NCBI RefSeq assembly: GCF_014646195.1
Contig: NZ_BMMZ01000008.1
Coordinates: 165,098 to 229,097 of the forward strand
DNA from: Microlunatus endophyticus
GTDB taxonomy: Bacteria > Actinomycetota > Actinomycetes > Propionibacteriales > Propionibacteriaceae
Length of the DNA stretch: 64,000 bases
Direction: 5' to 3'
Position numbers and translations under genes: made by a program. Within the stretch, counting starts at the first letter, position 1; every line of letters starts with the position of its first letter. Below, in pieces: positions 8,730 to 17,857 of this stretch. The notes below the pieces were generated by a model, which worked only from the letters and a program-made list of their open reading frames with translations, was not told the DNA's origin and searched no databases.

Positions 8730-9116
8730 GTGGTGAATTCTCTGGGCGATCTCGAGCGCCGGGTGATGGAGGAGCTGTGGTCGTCCGCGGCGCCCCGCTC
8801 CGTGCGCGAGGTCCACGCCGCCCTGATCCGGGACCGGGATCTGGCGTACACGACGGTGATGACGGTTCTGGACCGACTGGCCAAGAAGGGCTTGGTGGTC
8901 CGCGAGAGCGCAGGTCGCGCCTACCTCTACGCGGCCGTGCACACCCGCGAGGAGATGGTCGCCGAGGTGATGCACGACGCGCTCGACGGCAGCGAGCAGG
9001 ACCGTACGGCGGCGCTGGTCGCTTTCGTCGGCCGGGTCACGCCCGAGGAGGCCGCGACGATGCGAGAGGCCTTGGCCCGGCTCGAGGCCAAGAACCCGAC
9101 GCCCTCGCCGAACTGA
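8730..9116 (+). CDS. BlaI/MecI/CopY family transcriptional repressor
   Basis: A 128-residue winged-helix repressor. LGDLERRVMEELW at the N-terminus, VREVHAALIRDRDLAYTTVMTVLDRLAKKGLV (HTH and wing, about 25-55) and a C-terminal dimerisation helix with LARLEAKN match the BlaI family. In the classical system the repressor is cleaved after a M56 membrane peptidase senses a signal; here the M56 gene follows 21 bp downstream, so the pair is a sensor-repressor module. Target genes other than itself are not evident in the window. A second GTG is adjacent (8733). Confidence 0.92.
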   Translation: MVNSLGDLERRVMEELWSSAAPRSVREVHAALIRDRDLAYTTVMTVLDRLAKKGLVVRESAGRAYLYAAVHTREEMVAEVMHDALDGSEQDRTAALVAFVGRVTPEEAATMREALARLEAKNPTPSPN

Positions 9117-9137
9117 CGGCGACCGGGTTTTGACACC

Positions 9138-10052
9138 GTGATCGGCGTAGCACTCGGGATCCTGGCAGTGATCCTGGTCGGCCCGGGCTCGATCTGGGTC
9201 GGCCGCTGGTCGTTCCTGCACCGTGCGCCCCGCCCGGCGGTCGCCCTGTGGCAGGCAGGTTCCGTCGCGGCCCTGCTATCGGTGGTCGGCTCGGGCCTCG
9301 CGCTCAGCCTCGGACTCTTCCACAATCCCGATCCATCGGTCGCCGAGGTGATCGTCTACTCGATCATCCTGATCTTCACTCTTGTGGTGGTCGGCCGGCT
9401 GATCTGGTCGCTGCTGATCGTCGTTCGCAAGACCGGCTCCCGGCGGAGCCGCCACCGCCGGGCTGTTGACCTGCTCGACCAGGTGAGCCGGCGGGCCGAG
9501 CTGGCTGGCCCGCCCGGACTGCGGGTGATGAGCGAACCGGTCCCGGTCGCGTACTGCCTGCCGGCCCTGCGGAAGTCCCGGGTGGTGCTCAGCGACGGTG
9601 CCCTGCGCGCGTTGGCCCCCGACGAGGTCGCTGCCGTGCTCGCCCACGAAGAGGCCCATCTGCGGGCCCGGCACGACCTGGTGCTGGACACCTTCACCGC
9701 CCTTCATCGGGCCTTCCCCATCGCAGTCCGCAGCGAGGTCCCGCTCAACGAGGCCCGGCTGCTGGTCGAGATGCTGGCCGACGACGCCGCCCGGCGGCGG
9801 ACCGGGGCGGTGCCGCTGGCCAGGGCACTGGTCGCGCTCGCCGCGGCCCCGGTGCCGCGGTTTGCGATGGGCGTCAGCTACGGCACCGTCGTACGCGTCT
9901 CCCGGCTCGCCGATGACGTACGCCCTCATCGGCTCCTCAGCGCCGGCATCTACCTGCTGGCACTCGGCCTGGTCGCCCTGCCGGTGCTCCTGCTGGGCGC
10001 CCAGCAGATCCTGAACTGGCTCGGCAGTTCGGTCAACCTCGGCTGGTACTGA
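9138..10052 (+). CDS. M56 family (BlaR1-like) membrane metallopeptidase
   Basis: 304 residues with an N-terminal membrane region (GVALGILAVILVGPGSIWV; AALLSVVGSGLALSLGLF; VIVYSIILIFTLVVVGRLIW), a cytoplasmic zinc peptidase core with HEEAH at residues 170-174 followed by ARHDLVLD, and a last helix (LLSAGIYLLALGLVALPVLL). It lacks the extracellular penicillin-binding sensor domain of BlaR1, as most actinobacterial M56 proteins do, so the signal is unknown. It probably inactivates the BlaI-like repressor encoded upstream. Confidence 0.88.
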   Translation: MIGVALGILAVILVGPGSIWVGRWSFLHRAPRPAVALWQAGSVAALLSVVGSGLALSLGLFHNPDPSVAEVIVYSIILIFTLVVVGRLIWSLLIVVRKTGSRRSRHRRAVDLLDQVSRRAELAGPPGLRVMSEPVPVAYCLPALRKSRVVLSDGALRALAPDEVAAVLAHEEAHLRARHDLVLDTFTALHRAFPIAVRSEVPLNEARLLVEMLADDAARRRTGAVPLARALVALAAAPVPRFAMGVSYGTVVRVSRLADDVRPHRLLSAGIYLLALGLVALPVLLLGAQQILNWLGSSVNLGWY

Positions 10053-10097
10053 CGGCTTGGGCAGCCCACGTGCGGTAGCCCACCGGAGCAGCCGGTC

Positions 10098-10525
10098 TCA
10101 CCTGAGCGTTGTGATCAACTCCGCGGTCGTCCCGATGTGGGCGCGCATATTGCGCTGCATCATCGTCAGCGCGGCCTCGCTCAGGTCTTCGTGGATGTGG
10201 GCGACGGCATCACGTGGCACCGCGACGTCGAAATGGCGTACGTAGGCGTCCAGGGCGGAGTAGAGGATGCATTGCTCGGTCACCTGGCCGGTCAGGACGA
10301 TCCGATCGATGGCGTGGCTGCGCAGGAAATAGTCGAGCTGGGTGGCGTAGAACGCCGAGTGCCGTGGTTGTCGTTGACTAGACGACGGGGACTGCCCTGC
10401 TCGCCGGCCGCGTCGAGCATCCGGCGGATGTTCGGCACGGCCTCCAGGGCTGACTCGGCCAGCAGTTCCGCGTCGTCGTGCTCATAGCGGCTGAGCATGT
10501 CGACCACCAGAAGTGCGGTTGTCAT
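10098..10525 (-). pseudogene. Disrupted isochorismatase-like cysteine hydrolase
   Basis: Two pieces of one family protein lie in different frames. The N-terminal piece (from ATG 10525) reads MTTALLVVDMLSRYEHDDAE and reaches VNDNHG. The C-terminal piece reads RHSAFYATQLDYFLRSHAID, then LTGQVTEQCILYSALDAY with the catalytic Cys in TEQC, and ends at 10098. They join at about 10363-10380 in different reading frames, and roughly 35-40 residues that family members carry between the NDN segment and the RHSAFY segment are missing. So an internal deletion also shifted the frame. A sequencing error alone would not explain the missing segment. The catalytic Asp (VVD) and Cys are both still encoded, but not in one product. 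Confidence 0.8.
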
Positions 10526-10654
10526 CCCAAGGATCCTTCGTCGTCGGTCGTGCGGAATCTGGCTTGCCGGGTTGCGTTACCCGGGCGGCGGCCGACGATT
10601 CGCCCGGTCGCTGTCACTATGGATCTCGCCGATCCAGAAGAAGGAGCTTTCCCA

Positions 10655-11671
10655 ATGGCTGTGAAGGTCCTGCTCGACCCGAGTTTCCGGCTGACCGAGA
10701 CGATCTTCGCCGAGGACGACCTGCAACGGATCCACGCGGTCGCCGATGTGGTGTGGGGTCGGGACGAACCGATCGACGAAGATCAACTGGCCGCGGTCGC
10801 CCCCGAGCTGGACATCATCGTGACGGGTGCCTGGCGTCATGGACACCCGTCGCGCTTTCCGCGCCTGCGGGCGATCCTCGAGGTCGGCGGCCACCTGCCG
10901 CCACAGGAGGATCTGGACTACGACTACTGCTCCTCCCACGGGATCCGGGTGCTGGGGTGCGCGCCGGCGTTCGGCCCCGCGGTCGCCGAGCTCGGCCTGG
11001 GCCTGGCACTGGCGAGCGCCCGGCAGATCGGCTGGACCGACCGGGCCTTCCGGACCGGTGAGCCGAATTGGAGCCACACCTCGTTCGCCACCGAGATCGG
11101 CGACACCTTCACCCTCTACGGCAAGCAGGTCGGGCTGATCGGATTCGGCGGGCTGGCGCAATCGCTGCGGCCGCTGCTGGCACCGTTCGGCTGCCGCATC
11201 GGCGTCTACGACCCCTGGATCACCGACACCTTCCTGCGCCGGCAGGGAGTCGAACCGCTCGATCTCGACACGCTGTTGGCGACCTCCCGGGTGATCTTCG
11301 TGCTGGCTACGCCGAGCTCGTCCAACCGGGCGTTGATCACGGCCGAGAAGCTCGACCTGATCGGCTCCGATGCGGTCCTCGTGCTGCTCAGTCGTGCGCA
11401 CGTGATCGACTTCGACGCCCTGACCGATCGACTGCTGGCCGGCCGATTCCGGGCGGCGATCGATGTCTATCCGGAAGAGCCGATCGGCCAGGATCATCCG
11501 ATCCGGCGGGCGGAGCACGCGGTGTTGTCGTCCCATCGCGCCGGTGCCAACACCGAGGCGCTGCGGAGCGTCGGCCGGCTGGTCGCCGATGACCTGGAGG
11601 CACTCTGTACCGGCCGCGTCCCGCGGATGATGCAGGTCGCCCAGCCCGAATTCGTACGGCTCCGCGGCTGA
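10655..11671 (+). CDS. D-isomer-specific 2-hydroxyacid dehydrogenase family protein
   Basis: NAD-dependent oxidoreductase of 338 residues. The start is the ATG at 10655, preceded by AAGGAG at 10641; the frame is open further upstream but overlaps the opposite hydrolase remnant. The nucleotide-binding motif is VGLIGFGGLAQSLRPLL. The catalytic Arg lies in VLLSRAHVIDFDAL, the Glu in AAIDVYPEEPI and the His in LSSHRAGAN, in the family order. The substrate is not predictable; the closest groups are glyoxylate/phosphoglycerate dehydrogenase-like enzymes. It is followed 24 bp later by the antiporter gene. Confidence 0.88.
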   Translation: MAVKVLLDPSFRLTETIFAEDDLQRIHAVADVVWGRDEPIDEDQLAAVAPELDIIVTGAWRHGHPSRFPRLRAILEVGGHLPPQEDLDYDYCSSHGIRVLGCAPAFGPAVAELGLGLALASARQIGWTDRAFRTGEPNWSHTSFATEIGDTFTLYGKQVGLIGFGGLAQSLRPLLAPFGCRIGVYDPWITDTFLRRQGVEPLDLDTLLATSRVIFVLATPSSSNRALITAEKLDLIGSDAVLVLLSRAHVIDFDALTDRLLAGRFRAAIDVYPEEPIGQDHPIRRAEHAVLSSHRAGANTEALRSVGRLVADDLEALCTGRVPRMMQVAQPEFVRLRG

Positions 11672-11695
11672 GTTCGGCGCGATCGGTCTCCGACG

Positions 11696-12853
11696 ATGAG
11701 TCTGCAGATCCTGGCCCTGATCACGGCGGTCGCGCTGTTCGGCCCGCTCCTGGCGTGGTCGGACTCGCTGCGCATCCCTGTCGTGGTCGGTGAGTTGGCG
11801 GTCGGCGTCCTGATCGGCGACACCGGTACCCGCTGGGTCGACCCGGGCGGCGCGACCCTCACCTTCCTGGCCGACGTCGGCTTCGCGCTGGTGATGTTCG
11901 TCGCCGGCTCGCACGTTCCGGTCCGTGATCGGCGGTTGCTGTCCGGGGCGCGGTCGGCGTTGCTCCGGCTGACGGTCGTGATCGCCGCCGCGATCGTGCT
12001 CGGCCTGCTGGTCTCGTACGCCTTCGGGACCGGCCACGGTGCGCTGTATGCGGTCCTGTTCGCCTCCTCCTCGGCCGCCGTGATCCTGCCGATCGTCGCA
12101 TCGCTGCAGCTGTCCGGTCCGGGGATGTTGATGACCCTCCCCCAGGTCGCCATCGCCGACGCCGCGTGCATCGTCGCATTACCGCTGGTGCTCGATCGGG
12201 CCCACGTCGGGCGCGCCGGGTTGGGTGTGGTGGTGGTCGTCGCAGCAAGCGCAGTGATCTTCGCCGTGCTCTGGCAGGGCGAGCGGCGCGGTTGGCGCAA
12301 GGCCATGCATCGCAAGTCGGAACGGCGCGGATTCGCCCTCGAACTACGGATCAGTCTGCTGGCACTGTTGCTGCTCGCGGCACTGGCGACCGAGACCAGG
12401 GTGTCGATCATGTTGGCCGGCTTCTGTCTCGGCCTCGCCGTCGCGGCCATCGGCGAACCGCGTCGACTGGCCCGGCAGCTTTTCGGGTTGACCGAAGGCC
12501 TCTTCAGTCCGATCTTCTTCGTCTGGCTCGGCGCCTCGCTGGATCTGCGCGAGCTGGCGGCGCATCCGTCGATGATCATCCTCGGCGTCGTGCTCGGCTT
12601 CGGTGCAGTCCTGGCCCATGCAGCGGCGGCGCTGATCGGTCAGCCGATCCCGTACGCCGTGCTCGCCGCGGCCCAGCTCGGCGTCCCGGTCGCTGCCGCG
12701 ACGCTGGGAACCCAGCTCCGGGTGTTGTTGCCCGGCGAGGCCGCCGCCCTGCTGCTCGGGGCATTGCTGACCATCGCGACATCGACGGTTGCCGGTCGGT
12801 TCGCCACCCGCGGGCCGGGCTCTGCGCGGGTCTCACCGAACCTCAAACCTTGA
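11696..12853 (+). CDS. Cation:proton antiporter (CPA family, Na+/H+ exchanger domain)
   Basis: 385 residues, about 11-12 hydrophobic helices and no C-terminal NAD-binding (TrkA/RCK) domain, so a short CPA-type antiporter. The start LQILALITAVALFGPLLAW and RIPVVVGELAVGVLIG are typical, and the Asp in the motif around ADAACIVALPLVLD probably lies in the ion-binding centre. Function: exchange of Na+ or K+ for H+ at the membrane. It may be co-transcribed with the dehydrogenase upstream. Its 3' end contains one arm of an inverted repeat (12836-12919). Confidence 0.87.
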   Translation: MSLQILALITAVALFGPLLAWSDSLRIPVVVGELAVGVLIGDTGTRWVDPGGATLTFLADVGFALVMFVAGSHVPVRDRRLLSGARSALLRLTVVIAAAIVLGLLVSYAFGTGHGALYAVLFASSSAAVILPIVASLQLSGPGMLMTLPQVAIADAACIVALPLVLDRAHVGRAGLGVVVVVAASAVIFAVLWQGERRGWRKAMHRKSERRGFALELRISLLALLLLAALATETRVSIMLAGFCLGLAVAAIGEPRRLARQLFGLTEGLFSPIFFVWLGASLDLRELAAHPSMIILGVVLGFGAVLAHAAAALIGQPIPYAVLAAAQLGVPVAAATLGTQLRVLLPGEAAALLLGALLTIATSTVAGRFATRGPGSARVSPNLKP

Positions 12854-12919
12854 CCTCCGGCACTCCCGCTCCACCAGGAACCGATGCGCGCATGCGCACC
12901 CTCAAAGTGTGAGGTTCGG
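12836..12919. other. Inverted repeat between convergent genes, possible bidirectional terminator
   Basis: CCGAACCTCA (12836-12845) is exactly complementary to TGAGGTTCGG (12910-12919), 64 bases apart. A smaller hairpin, CCTCA-AAGTG-TGAGG, overlaps the right arm. It lies between the converging antiporter and mgtC-like genes. No clear T-tract follows, so terminator activity is an inference. Confidence 0.35.
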
Positions 12920-12991
12920 GCGAGGAGCGGCGTGGAATCCGGCAGCACCATCGATATGTCCCGGCGGAAAGCCGACCGGTGGCGTACGGGG

Positions 12992-13795
12992 CTAGATCGT
13001 TTCGTCGTCTCGGTCACCGGTGGTGGTGACGCCGAGCACCCCCGAGAGGTCCGACACCGCCGTGATCAGGGAACCGAGGTCGCCCTTGCCGCTGAGTTGG
13101 ACGCGCAACAGCACCGACGGGTGGGCCTCCGCGCCCCGGTCCTCACCGTCGGCATGGCGCCGGCGTTCCTGGCCCGACCGCCTTCGGCGCGTGGTGGTGA
13201 CGCCGGCGACGAGGAAGCCGGAGTCGGTGACGACGCTCAGGATGTCGCGGAGGATGCCGCGGCCGTCCAGATATTGCACCTGGATGGCGGGCAGGGCACT
13301 GCCGAAGCGGCGACTCAACACCGCAGCTGCCGGCCGGAGTCCCAGCACGGTCAGGAAGTAGACGGCCGTGCTGACGGCAGCGAGGATCGGCAGCCCGGCC
13401 CCTGCCGCGGCGCCGACAGCGGCCGTCAGCCAGATGCTGGCGGCGGTCGTCAGGCCCCGGACCGAGTCACGTTTGACGAAGATGATGCCGCCGCCGATGA
13501 ATCCGAGACCGGACACGATCTGGGCCGCCACGCGGGACGGGTCCAGGACGACCTGACCGGGCATCAGCACGTCGGTGAAGCCGTACTTGCTGACCAGCAT
13601 GAACAGCGCCGAGCCGAAGCCGACGACGGTGTAGGTCCGGATGCCGGCCGCCTTCTGTTTGAGCTCTCGTTCGAATCCGATCAAGGCGGACAGGATCCAC
13701 GCTATTCCCAGCTCAGCGATCTGCAGCCACCCTTGACCGATCGGTTCGCCCCACCACGCCTCAAGAGTCGTCACTTCGACAACTCTACGGCGCAT
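12992..13795 (-). CDS. MgtC/SapB family membrane protein
   Basis: About 267 residues from the ATG at 13795 (MRRRVVEVTTLEAWW), overlapping the upstream GTPase gene by 11 bp; a GTG at 13774 is an alternative start. The first 150 residues have four to five membrane helices with the signature ALIGFERELKQKAAGIRTYTVV, then GLGFIGGGIIFV and GLTTAASIWLTAAVGAAAG. The C-terminal part (about 175-267) is the soluble ACT-like domain found in MgtC proteins. MgtC proteins modulate membrane ATPase or magnesium homeostasis; the role here is not shown. Confidence 0.88.
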   Translation of the reverse strand: MRRRVVEVTTLEAWWGEPIGQGWLQIAELGIAWILSALIGFERELKQKAAGIRTYTVVGFGSALFMLVSKYGFTDVLMPGQVVLDPSRVAAQIVSGLGFIGGGIIFVKRDSVRGLTTAASIWLTAAVGAAAGAGLPILAAVSTAVYFLTVLGLRPAAAVLSRRFGSALPAIQVQYLDGRGILRDILSVVTDSGFLVAGVTTTRRRRSGQERRRHADGEDRGAEAHPSVLLRVQLSGKGDLGSLITAVSDLSGVLGVTTTGDRDDETI

Positions 13796-15740
13796 AGTGA
13801 TCGAGCTGGGATTCGAAGAGCCCCTCACCGTGGGTCGCGCTGGAGAGGGCGCGACGGAGATGATCAAGCTCCGCGGACGGGATCGTGCCGGTCACGACTG
13901 CAAGATCAGCCTCGAGCCGGGGTGTGTCGGGCACCGCGCGGTGTCGGCCGAGCAGTCCGAGTGCACCGGCCAGCGTCGTCGTCGATGTCTCGAGCCGGAA
14001 GCGGTCGATCGGCTTGCAGACGACGGTGCCGGCCCTGCGGATCGCCTCGGACACAACGATTCCGAGTGTGTGCCGGACATCGGCCGGTGTAGGCCCCGGA
14101 GGGTTGTAATCGCTCTCGGTGATCGTGATCCGGATGTCAACCACCTGCCATCCGTGTGGGCCCGCTGCCAGCGGATCGTGCAGATAGTCCGACAGTGCGG
14201 CCCGGAAGCCGTCGATCGTCGAGTAGACATGCAACGGAATGCTCAGCCGTGGGACGGCGATGACCAGATCGACTCCGGCCCCCGGTGTGTTGGGCTCGAT
14301 CTTGGCCCCGAGTGTCGAGCCGAAGAAATGCTCCGGGTCACCGATCCGCCGGACGGCAGCTCCGGGCCCGACAGGCCGCTCGACACAGATGATCTTGGTC
14401 GACCGGAAGGTCACGTCGATGTCATGGTCGAGCGCCAGGGTGTCGGCGATCACCTGGTGCTGGACCTCGCCGTAGATGGTGATCCGCAGATCGCCGGGAT
14501 CGGCAGCAGGCCGCAGTCTGATCAGCGGGTCGTAGTCGGCGATCTCGGTGAGCGCCTGGTGGAGTGCGACCTGCTGCCGTGGGTCGCGGGCGGCAATTGT
14601 CGTCTCCAACGCCGGAGGAGGGAAGTGCAGCCCTTCCCCGGCAGTCGTCGATCCGGGTTCGCTGCCCAGGTGGTCACCAAGCCGGGCCCGCACGCCGTGC
14701 AGCCGTACGACTTGCCCGGCAACGGCGTGGTCCCGGGGTACGAAACCGGCCGGTTCGCAGACCTCGATGGCGGTGATCTTCCCGGCCTCGGTACCGGCGG
14801 CGAAGATCTGATCGCGGACGCTGACCGTTCCCTCCCGGATGCGTACGAAACAGACTCGGTCGCCGGCACCGGACCGTTCGATCTTGAACACCTGGGCCCG
14901 CAGCGGCCGGTCGCGGTCCGCCCACGGTGGCGGCAGCAGCGCCGTGACCGTCCTGATCAGCCGATCGACGCCGGCGCCGGTGATCGCCGATCCCATGATC
15001 AGCGGCTGGACCAGTCCACCCCGGGCCAGACCGCCCAAGGTCTTCCAGAGACCGGTTTCGGAGATCGTGGCCCCTTGGTCGATCCAGGCCTGCAGGACCG
15101 CCTCGTCCTGGTCGGCCAGCTGTACGGTCAGCGCCTCGGCCGCAGCATCGTCGGTCAGGTCGTACGGAATCACGGTCGCGGCAGCGGAACCGGCATCGCG
15201 AACCGACTCCAGGGCGATCGCGGTCGGAGTGAGCCGCCGGGTGATCGCGGAGATCACCCGATCCGGGTCGGCGCCGGAACGATCGATCTTGTTGATGAAG
15301 AAGACGATCGGGATACCCAGCCGGCGCAGCGCCCGGTACAGCACGATGGTCTGCGCCTGGACGCCCTCGACCGCCGACAGCACCAGGATCGCGCCGTCGA
15401 GCACCGCCAGCGAGCGGTCGACTTCGGCGATGAAGTCCGGGTGGCCGGGGGTGTCGATCAGGTTGATCGTCACATCACCGACGGCGAAGCTCGCGACAGC
15501 GGTCCGGATCGTGATGCCGCGGCGCCGCTCCAGGTCGAGCGTGTCCGTGCGGGTGGTTCCGGCGTCGACGCTGCCGAGTTGCCGGACCGCCCCGCCGGCC
15601 AGCAGCAGCGCCTCGGTCAGGCTGGTCTTGCCCGCGTCGACGTGGGCCAGGACGCCGAGGTTGAGCCAACGGCGCCGATCGGTGCCCGGCTGGGCGTCAG
15701 GGTGTGGGGGACGCCCCGGTGAAGGTGTGCGGTGTTGCAT
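13785..15740 (-). CDS. TetM/OtrA-like ribosomal-protection translational GTPase
   Basis: 651 residues, the size of Tet(M) (639) and Otr(A) (663), and shorter than EF-G. G1 is AHVDAGKT (residues 32-39), then DTLDLERRRGITI (switch I), DTPGH (G3) and NKIDR (G4). The C-terminal EF-G domains IV and V are present (HVYSTIDGFRAAL; PITESDYNPPG-like loop as ITITESDYNPPGPT). The family removes tetracycline from the 30S subunit; in actinobacteria similar genes are often intrinsic and may not confer strong resistance. A ribosome binding site (GAGGACAG) precedes the ATG. mgtC follows with an 11-bp overlap. Confidence 0.88.
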   Translation of the reverse strand: MQHRTPSPGRPPHPDAQPGTDRRRWLNLGVLAHVDAGKTSLTEALLLAGGAVRQLGSVDAGTTRTDTLDLERRRGITIRTAVASFAVGDVTINLIDTPGHPDFIAEVDRSLAVLDGAILVLSAVEGVQAQTIVLYRALRRLGIPIVFFINKIDRSGADPDRVISAITRRLTPTAIALESVRDAGSAAATVIPYDLTDDAAAEALTVQLADQDEAVLQAWIDQGATISETGLWKTLGGLARGGLVQPLIMGSAITGAGVDRLIRTVTALLPPPWADRDRPLRAQVFKIERSGAGDRVCFVRIREGTVSVRDQIFAAGTEAGKITAIEVCEPAGFVPRDHAVAGQVVRLHGVRARLGDHLGSEPGSTTAGEGLHFPPPALETTIAARDPRQQVALHQALTEIADYDPLIRLRPAADPGDLRITIYGEVQHQVIADTLALDHDIDVTFRSTKIICVERPVGPGAAVRRIGDPEHFFGSTLGAKIEPNTPGAGVDLVIAVPRLSIPLHVYSTIDGFRAALSDYLHDPLAAGPHGWQVVDIRITITESDYNPPGPTPADVRHTLGIVVSEAIRRAGTVVCKPIDRFRLETSTTTLAGALGLLGRHRAVPDTPRLEADLAVVTGTIPSAELDHLRRALSSATHGEGLFESQLDHYAP

Positions 15741-15967
15741 CTGTCCTCGTGTTCGCCAGTGTCATGGTCAGATACACGAGGGCCCGCATCGCCGGCTCCC
15801 TTCACTCGGTCACGCTCGTGCCGGCACCGCGCCGACCCGATGAGTACAGCCTGCGATGCAGATCCTGTCAACTGGGTAAGCGATGGGGGAGCGCAGAGTG
15901 CGCAGCGTCCACGACTCGGGGCGCAGTTGTTCACCAGAGCTGGTGTTGCAGAGAGGGTGTGAGTCAG

Positions 15968-16180
15968 ATGGTCGGCGATCGCGATGACAACAAGGCCGAG
16001 AACAAGGGCGAGGAATTGCGCGGCAAGGTCAAGGAAGGCATCGGCAAGGCCACGGGCGACGAGCGTCTGGAGCGTCAGGGCCAGACCGATCAGGCGTCGG
16101 GCAAGGCCAAGCAGGCCGGCGAGGATCTCAAGGATGCGGCCGGCAAGCTGAAGGACCGGGTGTCCGGCGACGACAAGTGA
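15968..16180 (+). CDS. CsbD family stress protein
   Basis: A 70-residue, highly charged, helical protein (KAENKGEELRGKVKEGIGKA...KLKDRVSGDDK), matching the short CsbD domain in full. CsbD proteins are general-stress induced in Gram-positive bacteria; the molecular function is unknown. The ATG at 15968 has a weak Shine-Dalgarno sequence (GAGAGGGTGTGAGTCAG) and follows 227 bp of spacer after the divergent GTPase gene. In that spacer I see no further gene. Confidence 0.87.
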   Translation: MVGDRDDNKAENKGEELRGKVKEGIGKATGDERLERQGQTDQASGKAKQAGEDLKDAAGKLKDRVSGDDK

Positions 16181-16243
16181 CCGACAACCGATCGATGAGT
16201 GACCGACAACTCAACCGATGACTGACCCGACGCGCTGACCCAG

Positions 16244-17857
16244 TCAGCCCACGGTGACGTCCTTGCTGTCCCAGCCGGTGGCGCCGTTCGGTGCCGGCGG
16301 CGCCTGCTGGGACGTCTGGACGCGGCCGTCGGCGTCTGTTGCCCGGACGGTCAGTGTGTGATGTCCGGGCTCGGCGTCCCAGATCCAGACCCACTGCCGC
16401 CAGGTATCGGGCCCCGTGGTCTCGGCGAGCTTGGCGGTCTGCCATGGTTTGTCGTCCACCCGGACCTCGACCCTGCTGATGCCCGTGTGCTGGGCCCACG
16501 CGACCCCCGCAACCGGGACCTTGCCGGGTTTCACCTGTCCGGTGGGAGTGTCGATCCGCGAGGCGAGCTTGATCGGGCCGCGCGCTGACCAGCCGAGCGG
16601 CGTCCAGTAGCCCTGGTCGCCGGCATAGGTGGTCACCTTGAGCGAGTGGATCCACTTGGTGGCCGAGACATAGCCGTACAGGCCGGGCACCACCATCCTG
16701 GCCGGGAAGCCATGCTCGGCCGGGAGCGGTTGGCCGTTCATCCCGACGGCGATGATCGCCTCCCGGTGGGGATCGGTGAGGGCGTCCAACGGCGTACCGG
16801 CGGTGAAACCGTCCACGCTGGCCGACAGCACCATGTCCGCGTCGGCGCGTGGCACCGCACGTTTGAGCAGTTCGCGGACCGGATACCCCAGCCAGCGGGC
16901 GTTGCCCGCCAGACCGCCGCCAACCTCGTTGGACACGCAGGTCAGCGTCACGTAGTGCTCAGTCAGCGGCAGTGCCAGCAGTTCCTTCCAGGAGATCGTG
17001 ACCTCGTGCTCGACCAGTCCGGTGATCGTCAGCGACCAGGTGTCGGGATCGACGATCGGGACCTGGAAGGCGGTGTCGATCCGGTAGAAGACGCCGTTGC
17101 CGGTCACGTACGGCGTCAGCCCGTCGAGCTTGAGATCCGCCCCGGCCGGCACCGGCGGCGCCGGAGTTGCCGGTTTCGGCAACGTCACCAGCGATCGGGC
17201 CTTCAGCGCCATCGACTTGCCGCCCGCAGCCGCCCGGGTCGCCGTCCCGACCACGATCGAGGCGGCCCCGATCGCCACACTGGTGATCATGAAATTCCGC
17301 CGGGCCTCTCGGACCTGCGCCCTCGGACGGGGAGCGCGCAGGAAGACCGAGGGTTCGGCCCAGTAGCGCAGCCTGCCGATCAGCAGCCGCAGCAGCGGAT
17401 AGCAGACCCCGACGGTGCCGATGATCGCCGGCGGGAACGCATCGAAACCTGCGTCCTGCCGGGTGGCTATCGCGACCACCGCCAGCACGCACAGGACGGC
17501 CGGCCCGATCGCCCCGGCCCAGCGGCGGCCGTACTCCAGCCGCCCGGACAGTCCGGTGATCGCCAGCGCCAGCAATGCCACGATGATCAACAGCACCGGC
17601 TTGTCGGCGAACCGCAGGGTGTCCTTGCCGAAGTTGATCAGTCCGCTGGGAAACAGCCCGAGCAGGAATTCGCTGACCGCGCTGACCGGGTCGCCCAGCG
17701 GTGTCAGCAGCCACGCGATCACCTGCGTCGATGCCAGTCCCGCGAGGCCGGCGACGACGCCGGCCAGCCAGGCCCAGCCGGCGTGCCTGTTGCTCGCGCT
17801 GTGGTCCCCGTCCGTGGGACTGGTGACGCCACTCCCGCGGGAGGCCGTGAGTGCCAT
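16244..17857 (-). CDS. Membrane-anchored molybdopterin-dependent oxidoreductase (sulfite oxidase fold)
   Basis: 537 residues from the ATG at 17857, preceded by AGGACCATGAAGAA; the upstream open frame would overlap the divergent dioxygenase start. Five membrane helices cover about 25-230 (AWLAGVVAGLAGLASTQVI; VLLIIVALLALAITGL; the last is MITSVAIGAASIVVGTA). The catalytic domain follows: the molybdenum-ligand Cys is in YVTLTCVSNEVGG, followed by GNARWLGYPVRELL. A C-terminal immunoglobulin-like dimerisation domain (RVEVRVDDKPWQTA...TVRATDADG) ends the protein. The soluble domain is probably outside the membrane. The substrate is unknown; the cytochrome partner is not encoded nearby. Confidence 0.88.
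   Translation of the reverse strand: MALTASRGSGVTSPTDGDHSASNRHAGWAWLAGVVAGLAGLASTQVIAWLLTPLGDPVSAVSEFLLGLFPSGLINFGKDTLRFADKPVLLIIVALLALAITGLSGRLEYGRRWAGAIGPAVLCVLAVVAIATRQDAGFDAFPPAIIGTVGVCYPLLRLLIGRLRYWAEPSVFLRAPRPRAQVREARRNFMITSVAIGAASIVVGTATRAAAGGKSMALKARSLVTLPKPATPAPPVPAGADLKLDGLTPYVTGNGVFYRIDTAFQVPIVDPDTWSLTITGLVEHEVTISWKELLALPLTEHYVTLTCVSNEVGGGLAGNARWLGYPVRELLKRAVPRADADMVLSASVDGFTAGTPLDALTDPHREAIIAVGMNGQPLPAEHGFPARMVVPGLYGYVSATKWIHSLKVTTYAGDQGYWTPLGWSARGPIKLASRIDTPTGQVKPGKVPVAGVAWAQHTGISRVEVRVDDKPWQTAKLAETTGPDTWRQWVWIWDAEPGHHTLTVRATDADGRVQTSQQAPPAPNGATGWDSKDVTVG

Noticed and set aside
13797..15722. 641-residue plus-strand open frame
   Set aside because: Antisense to the TetM-like GTPase gene, whose G motifs are complete.
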